A stretch of 8,465 nt of DNA. Origin: an uncultured Verrucomicrobiota bacterium. GTDB taxonomy: Bacteria > Verrucomicrobiota > Kiritimatiellia > RFP12 > UBA1067. The notes below the pieces were generated by a model. The model worked only from the letters and a program-made list of their open reading frames with translations, was not told the origin of the DNA and did no database searches. Location: assembly GCA_946543025.1 (NCBI GenBank), contig CAMNLN010000142.1, positions 1 through 8,465 on the forward strand, written 5' to 3'. Positions 1-6,000 of this stretch are shown piece after piece; positions within the stretch are counted from its first letter, which is position 1; every line of letters starts with the position of its first letter. The translations under genes and the position numbers were made by a program.

Positions 1-3000
1 CCTGGTCGAGGCGAAGCGATCCAAAGCCTGGAAGATCGACATCTCCGAGGACGATCCTGCACTTGGGATCACCCCCCGCTTTCCCGCAGGAGATTCCAAC
101 GCCTTCGAGATTCACGACATTTGCCGAGACATTCGTGATGACGATGAACTCGCCCGCGTCGCCTTTACCATTGAGCGTCGAACCGTAAATGGTGTGGAAG
201 CGGAGGTTGGCCTGGTCGGGATCGCCGCTGTCAGGCGCGGTCATCAGCACCTGGGTCGTGCCGTCGGCGGCGAAGACCTGCAATATGGCGGTGTCGGTGA
301 AGGGAGCGTTGCCGACGATCACCTGGTCCGTGAGCGCATCCGAGTGTGCGGCTACATAGGCGCGACGATCAGCTACGACGTAGATCGCGTCCTGCGCATC
401 GCACACCGTGCCGGCGGGAAGCGTCCACTCGACCGCCGTCTTGAGCACCCATCCGCTCATGTCGACAACCTCGTTGTTCCCGTTGGAAATCACGACCACG
501 CCATCGGCGAGCCCCGAGAGGTCGACCGTGATGTTCGGCGCAAGCGTCTCGATCGGGCTCTGCGCCTCGGGAATTCCCGCATTGAGACGCGAGCCGTAGC
601 CAACCGCCTTCGCTGTGTTCGTCACGGAATGCGTCACATAAAGGTGCTCGCGGCGAGGAACGACGTAGTTGTCCCAGATGTCGTCGATGCCGGCATCCAT
701 GCTGGCTGGACGGCTGGACCACACGTCGATGTTGCTGTCGGTGCCGTTGTTGGGCCACCTGGCCGTGTCGCTTGCGGCATCAGCGCGCATCAGGCCTGCC
801 ATCTCGCGCATCTTCGCCATGAATGGAACCTCGCTCTCGGGGGTGCCCGGCGCCTTGAGCTCCTGGTCCATCAGCGTCCTGAGGCGGCGCAGGTAGAGCC
901 GGCGGAACTTCGCGGACTGCCACACGGCCTCGAACCCGTCGTTGCCGTAGTTGATCGTCGTGGACATCGAAGACGACGAATAGCACCTGACGCGGCTGCC
1001 GCCGTAGAACGGGTGCGACTTGAACCAGTCGTTCGTCGCGAAAAGGCCGTTTCCGCCGACGCCGTTGTCGCGGTAATATTGGCCGAAGCTCAGGTTGAAG
1101 TCATAGCCGAGCGGCATCCACGTGCCCGTACCGCGCGCGCCCTGGAGCATCGCGGGGTTGTCGTAGTACGCGCAGACATTCGCCCACACGTCGTCCATCT
1201 CCTGTGTGATGCGTGCGGAGGCGAGGTAGTTGAGCCACGCCGGGAGGTCGAACTTCTGGACGACGAACTTCGTGAGCGCGGCGTTGTCGAGCCCCGTGGA
1301 CCCTCCGTCCGGCGAGCTGGACACCTGCTGCGCAGCCGTTATCTTGGAGCGCAGCTCGTTCTGTAGGACCGTGATGTTCGATTCGTCCTCGTCGTCAGGA
1401 GTCTTCTTCTCGATGCCACCCGCCGTCGTTCCCGATCCGCTCCTCAGCGTGCCGACGTTCTTGTAGCCGTAGCCGAACTTGTCGAGACCGTAGACGTCCT
1501 CGATGAGTTCGTCCGTGAAGCGCTCGGAGTTGAACGCGAGCTGGTAGAACTCGCCGTTCAGGTTGCAGCGGACGGGGAAGTCGAATGGAACGAGGTTCCC
1601 CATCTTGCGCCACAGCCAGAAGGCGATCATCTGGCGCATGTAGCTCGGATCGGCGAACTCGCTGATGAGCGAGGTCTTGCGGATCTCCTCGACCGCCTCG
1701 CCCGTCACGGCGTCGGTCATCGTCATGGGATGCGACTTCGCAAACCTGAGGCCGTGGCCCTTCTTCGTGAAGCCCGCGGACGTGTTGCCGCGAAGGTCGA
1801 TCCTCACGTAGTCGTAGTAGTTGGAGGTCGACGAATCGTAGATGGCGACGCGCGCGTTGTGGGGAACGAGCGAAAGATTCTGCTTGTCGGCGTCGACGTC
1901 CATCTGCGTCAGGTGGTTGCCGCTCGCGAACATGTGCCACGTCGGGAGAGTCGCGCTGTTGAGTTCGCCCGGTTCGACGATCGTGCCGTACCACTCGTAG
2001 CCGTCGTCCTTGTTGTTGAAGCTCGGGGAAGTCCATTCCACGCCCTCGCCGTCGGTGATCAGGACCTTCCACTGCATCAGGTGACCTGCCGCGGGGAAGT
2101 AGCTCGACGGAATCGTCGCCGTGTACTGGTCGCCCCAGTTGGCGTCGGTCGTCTTAGTCGCCAGGTTCACTTCATTCGTGACGAGCGTCGCGTCGTCGAG
2201 ATCCTTGCGGTAGACGAACTTGATGGACTGAATCTGGTCGGCCGCGCGCGGCGTAAACGTGCCGTCGGGGTTCATCACGCCGTTGATCGGGAGAGTCACC
2301 GAATAGTCCTCGCCTGGAACGGCGGGCGGCACAGGGGCCGCGAATTCGCTTGCATAGGTCGTCTTTGCCTGGCCCGCCTTCTCGTAGAGCGGGCCGACGT
2401 TCGGGCCGATGCGGACAAGCCCCGCCGTCGCCGTGTTCTCCGCGCCGCGCGTAGGAGTCGGGCACATCCAGCGACGCGTGCCCTCGCCTTCCGCCGCGTC
2501 ACCAACGATAATCGACCACCCTTCCGGCAAGTCGCTCGGGATGACGACCGTGTCGACGACGCTTACGATGTTGCTGGCATTGCTGACCGGCGCGTAGTAG
2601 AGACGCACGTACGGCGACTTCTTCGGGTTCACCTTGTCGCCCCACACGAGGATGTCGCCGTAGTTCTCGAAGATCATCGGCTTGCCGTCGAACGTTCCTT
2701 CCGCAAACGCGCTCACCGTCTTGTCCTTGCTGTTGGAATAGCGCTCGGACGTGTAGAATATCGCGCGGCCGTGCGGCGGAACGAGACGGGACGGGAAGTT
2801 GCCGAAACCCGCGGGATCGGTCTTCTTGCCACGGTTTACGCGGATGAAGCGGTAGTCGGCGAGGTCCGCCCACTTGTCGGACGTGTTCTCGACCTCGACC
2901 CAACCAGACTCGAGTCCGTTGACGTCCATTCCCTCCATACCGTTCAGCGTCCGCGCGTCCGTGGGCTTGGGCAGTATCTCGCTGATCCTGAGGACGCACC

Positions 3001-6000
3001 CCTCCGCCATATTGCCCTCGGGATCGACATAGGGCGACGTCCCTTCAAGCTCGCGCACCTGTACGGCGTTGAGTGCGCGCCAAGCGGCCGCGCCCGAATA
3101 TTTTATGACAACGCTCTCGGAGTTTGCAATCGCCTCGAAAACATAGACAAGCGAGGCGCCATACTTGTTGTCATTGCGCATGGCCATCGCTTCGAGATCG
3201 CCGGCGCTTATCAGCGCATCGCTCCACTGGTTGTGCGCGAAGAACTGCGCGAGATAGCGCTTCCCGATCGTCAGATTCTTAAGCGTGATCGTCAGCGTGC
3301 TCGTCGAGTTGGCCCACTCCCACGAGTTATTCAGCATCGTGCCGAAATCGCCTGCGACACCCTCGCTGCCCGAGCTGCCGTCCGTCTGAGCCAGATTAGG
3401 CTGCACGGTCGTGTTGTCAGTGTTGAGATCTGCATCTGCGGCGAAGGCGATTCCGTTGACCGTCACCGACTGGACGGCGTAGGCGTAGAGGAGTGTCCCG
3501 TCCGTGCTGAAAAAGCTTCCGTTTGCCGTCGCAGCCGCGCCAGTCCAGCCGGTCTCGACAGGATCACCGCCGCCGCCACCGCTCGTCGCCTGCACGGTCG
3601 GGTAGTCGGCGTCGACGAACGTCTTGTCGCTAGAGAGCGTGAAGACGACAGGATTGCCGTCCGTAATCTCGAAGCCCGAGGCCGCGGCGAACGTCACCGT
3701 CACCTGCGTGTTCGAGACGATAGAGTAGCTTCCGCCGACAGCCGCGACCGCAACGCCGTTCGTCGCCACCGACTGGAGCTGGAGCCCCGTCTTCGCGGGA
3801 ATCGTCAGCGTGCAGACAGGTGTCGCCGGGTCGACAGGATCGATAGGATCTTCGCCACCGCCGCCGCCTTCGCCGAGATCACGCACCTGGATGGCGTTGA
3901 GGACGCGCCATCCGGCGGGGCCGGAATACTTGATCGCCATGTCCTCCGTCTCGCCCGTCGCATCGAAGCCGCAGACAAGCGAGGCGCCGTACTTGTTGGT
4001 GTCGCGCATGGCCATCGGCGTAACATCTCCGGCGCTGATCAACGAGTCACTCCACTTGTTGTGAGCGAGGACCTGAACGAGATAGCGCTTCCCAGCTGTC
4101 AACCCCTTGAGCGTGATCGTCAGCGTGCTTGTCGTATTGGCCCACTCCCACGAGTTCTTCAGCATCGTGCCGAAATCTCCGGTCACACTCTCGCTGCCCG
4201 AGTTGCCGTCCGTCTGGGCCAAATCCGGCGAAACCGCCGTATCGGCCGTGTTGAGGTCAGCGTCCGCGGCGAAAGATATGCCGTTGACTGTCACGGCCTG
4301 AACGGCGTAGGCGTAGAGGAGCGTCCCATCCGTACGGAAAACTGTCCCTTCCGCATCCGCAGCCCCTCCGGTCCAGCCGGTCTCGACGGAACCGCCGCCA
4401 CCGCCACCGCTCGTCGCCTGCACGGTCGGGTAGTCGGCGTCGACGAACGTCTTGTCGCTAGAGAGCGTGAAGACGACAGGATTGCCGTCCGTAATCTCGA
4501 AGCCCGAGGCCGCGGCGAACGTCACCGTCACCTGCGTGTTCGAGACGATAGAGTAGCTTCCGCCGACAGCCGCGACCGCAACGCCGTTCGTCGCCACCGA
4601 CTGGAGCTGGAGCCCCGTCTTCGCGGGAATCGTCAGCGTGCAGACAGGTGTCGCCGGGTCGACAGGATCGATCGGATCTTCGCCACCGCCACCTTCGCCG
4701 AGCTCGCGGACCTGGATGGCGTTGAGGGGTCTCATGCCAGACGACGCTGCGGAATACGTGACGGTGAAGTCCGCCGTTGCGCCCGAGGCCGTGAATACGC
4801 CAACGATGGATGCGCCGTAGGTATAGTTCGTGCCATCGTGTGTTCCATAGATATGCACTGGCGTCGAACCGTTTGCCGAGACAAGCGTGCTGTTGGAATG
4901 CCGATGAGAAACAAGCTGGAGGAGGTAGGTTCTGCCTGCCGTCAGTCCCTTAAGCGTAAGGACGAACGAGAGCTCCCCGGCCGCGGCACCGTTGCCCCCC
5001 CAGTACCAACCGCCCTCAAGCATGTGTCCGAAGTCGCCAGACACTCCCTCGTTCATGAAGTCTGCGACCACGTACCCCGCGGAGGTAGGCGAAGCAGAAA
5101 CCATAACGGCATTTGCGAAATCAGTGGCACGCGCAAAGGTCACACCACCCACCGTTCCTCCTTGTACCGCATACGCATATAAGAGCGTACCGTCTGTGTG
5201 GATAGTACTGCCGTCCGAGGCCATCGGACCTGCGGTCCAGCCAGCCTCGGGCACAGGACCCGGCTCGTCGCCGCCACCGCCCTGGCTTGACGTGGCGATT
5301 GTGAAGGAAACAGACTTCGTCGCCGTCTTGTTCTTGTCGGTCGTAATCGTGACCTCGCAGGTGTAGGAACCGTCGGCGAGATCAGAGATCTGGAACGAGG
5401 CCGAAGTACCGGTCTGGTTCGAGAGCGCCGCCACCGCGGCCCCGCCGTTCAGCGTGTAGGATACTGCGTAGGATGTCGCAGCCACACCCTCGTCGTCCGT
5501 GCCCAGCATGATGCCGGAAAGCGAGACCGTCGCGTTCGAGCTACTCACATCCGCAGAAACCGACCCGATCGACGGAGCGACAACGATCACGCCGCCGCCT
5601 TCGCCGAGGTTTCGCACCTGGACGGCGTTGACCGGGCGGTCGCCGTTCGAGCCGGAAAAGAGAATCTCGACATCCTGCGTCTCGGCCGAAGCCGTGAAGG
5701 TGCCGGTCATAAGAGCCCCGTACTTGCCGCTGGCTTCGTCGGAGCCGTAGACATGCTGCGCTTCGCAGCCATTGGCGGAGACCAGCATGCTGCCGCTCCA
5801 GTGCGTGTGCGAGAGGATCTGGACAAGATACCGTTCTCCAGGCGTCAGGTCCTTCAGCGTCAGCGTCACCGCCTTGGTGTCCGTCGACGAATCCGTCCAC
5901 GTCCAGCCATTGCCGAGGATGAGTCCGTAGCCACTATCCGAAACGCCCTCGTTCATGAGACTGCCGTCGAAGCCGGTGGCCTCCGGCGTGAAGGCGATGC

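Noticed and set aside
1395..2999. Minus-strand open frames in other registers, such as 1395-2072 and 2499-2999
   Set aside because: They overlap the CotH and lamin-tail coding sequence in shifted frames and are Arg/Gln-rich shadows without motifs. The main frame is unbroken across them, so there is no sign of a frameshift.
3573..4672. 272-bp direct repeats as ends of a mobile element or as a CRISPR-like array
   Set aside because: There are only two copies, both in frame. The 828-base spacing is an exact codon multiple, and the DNA between them encodes another module of the same protein. No transposase or spacer pattern is present.
1730..5182. Plus-strand open frame of 1150 codons, plus shorter ones at 194-1366, 5753-7108 and 7385-8431
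   Set aside because: All four lie in the same register exactly opposite the codons of the real gene, where a stop arises only from sense TTA, CTA or TCA. These codons are almost absent in this GC-rich gene. The products are Arg/Val/His-rich with no recognisable domain, and they repeat only where the sense strand repeats. The sense frame has a signal peptide and several known domains.
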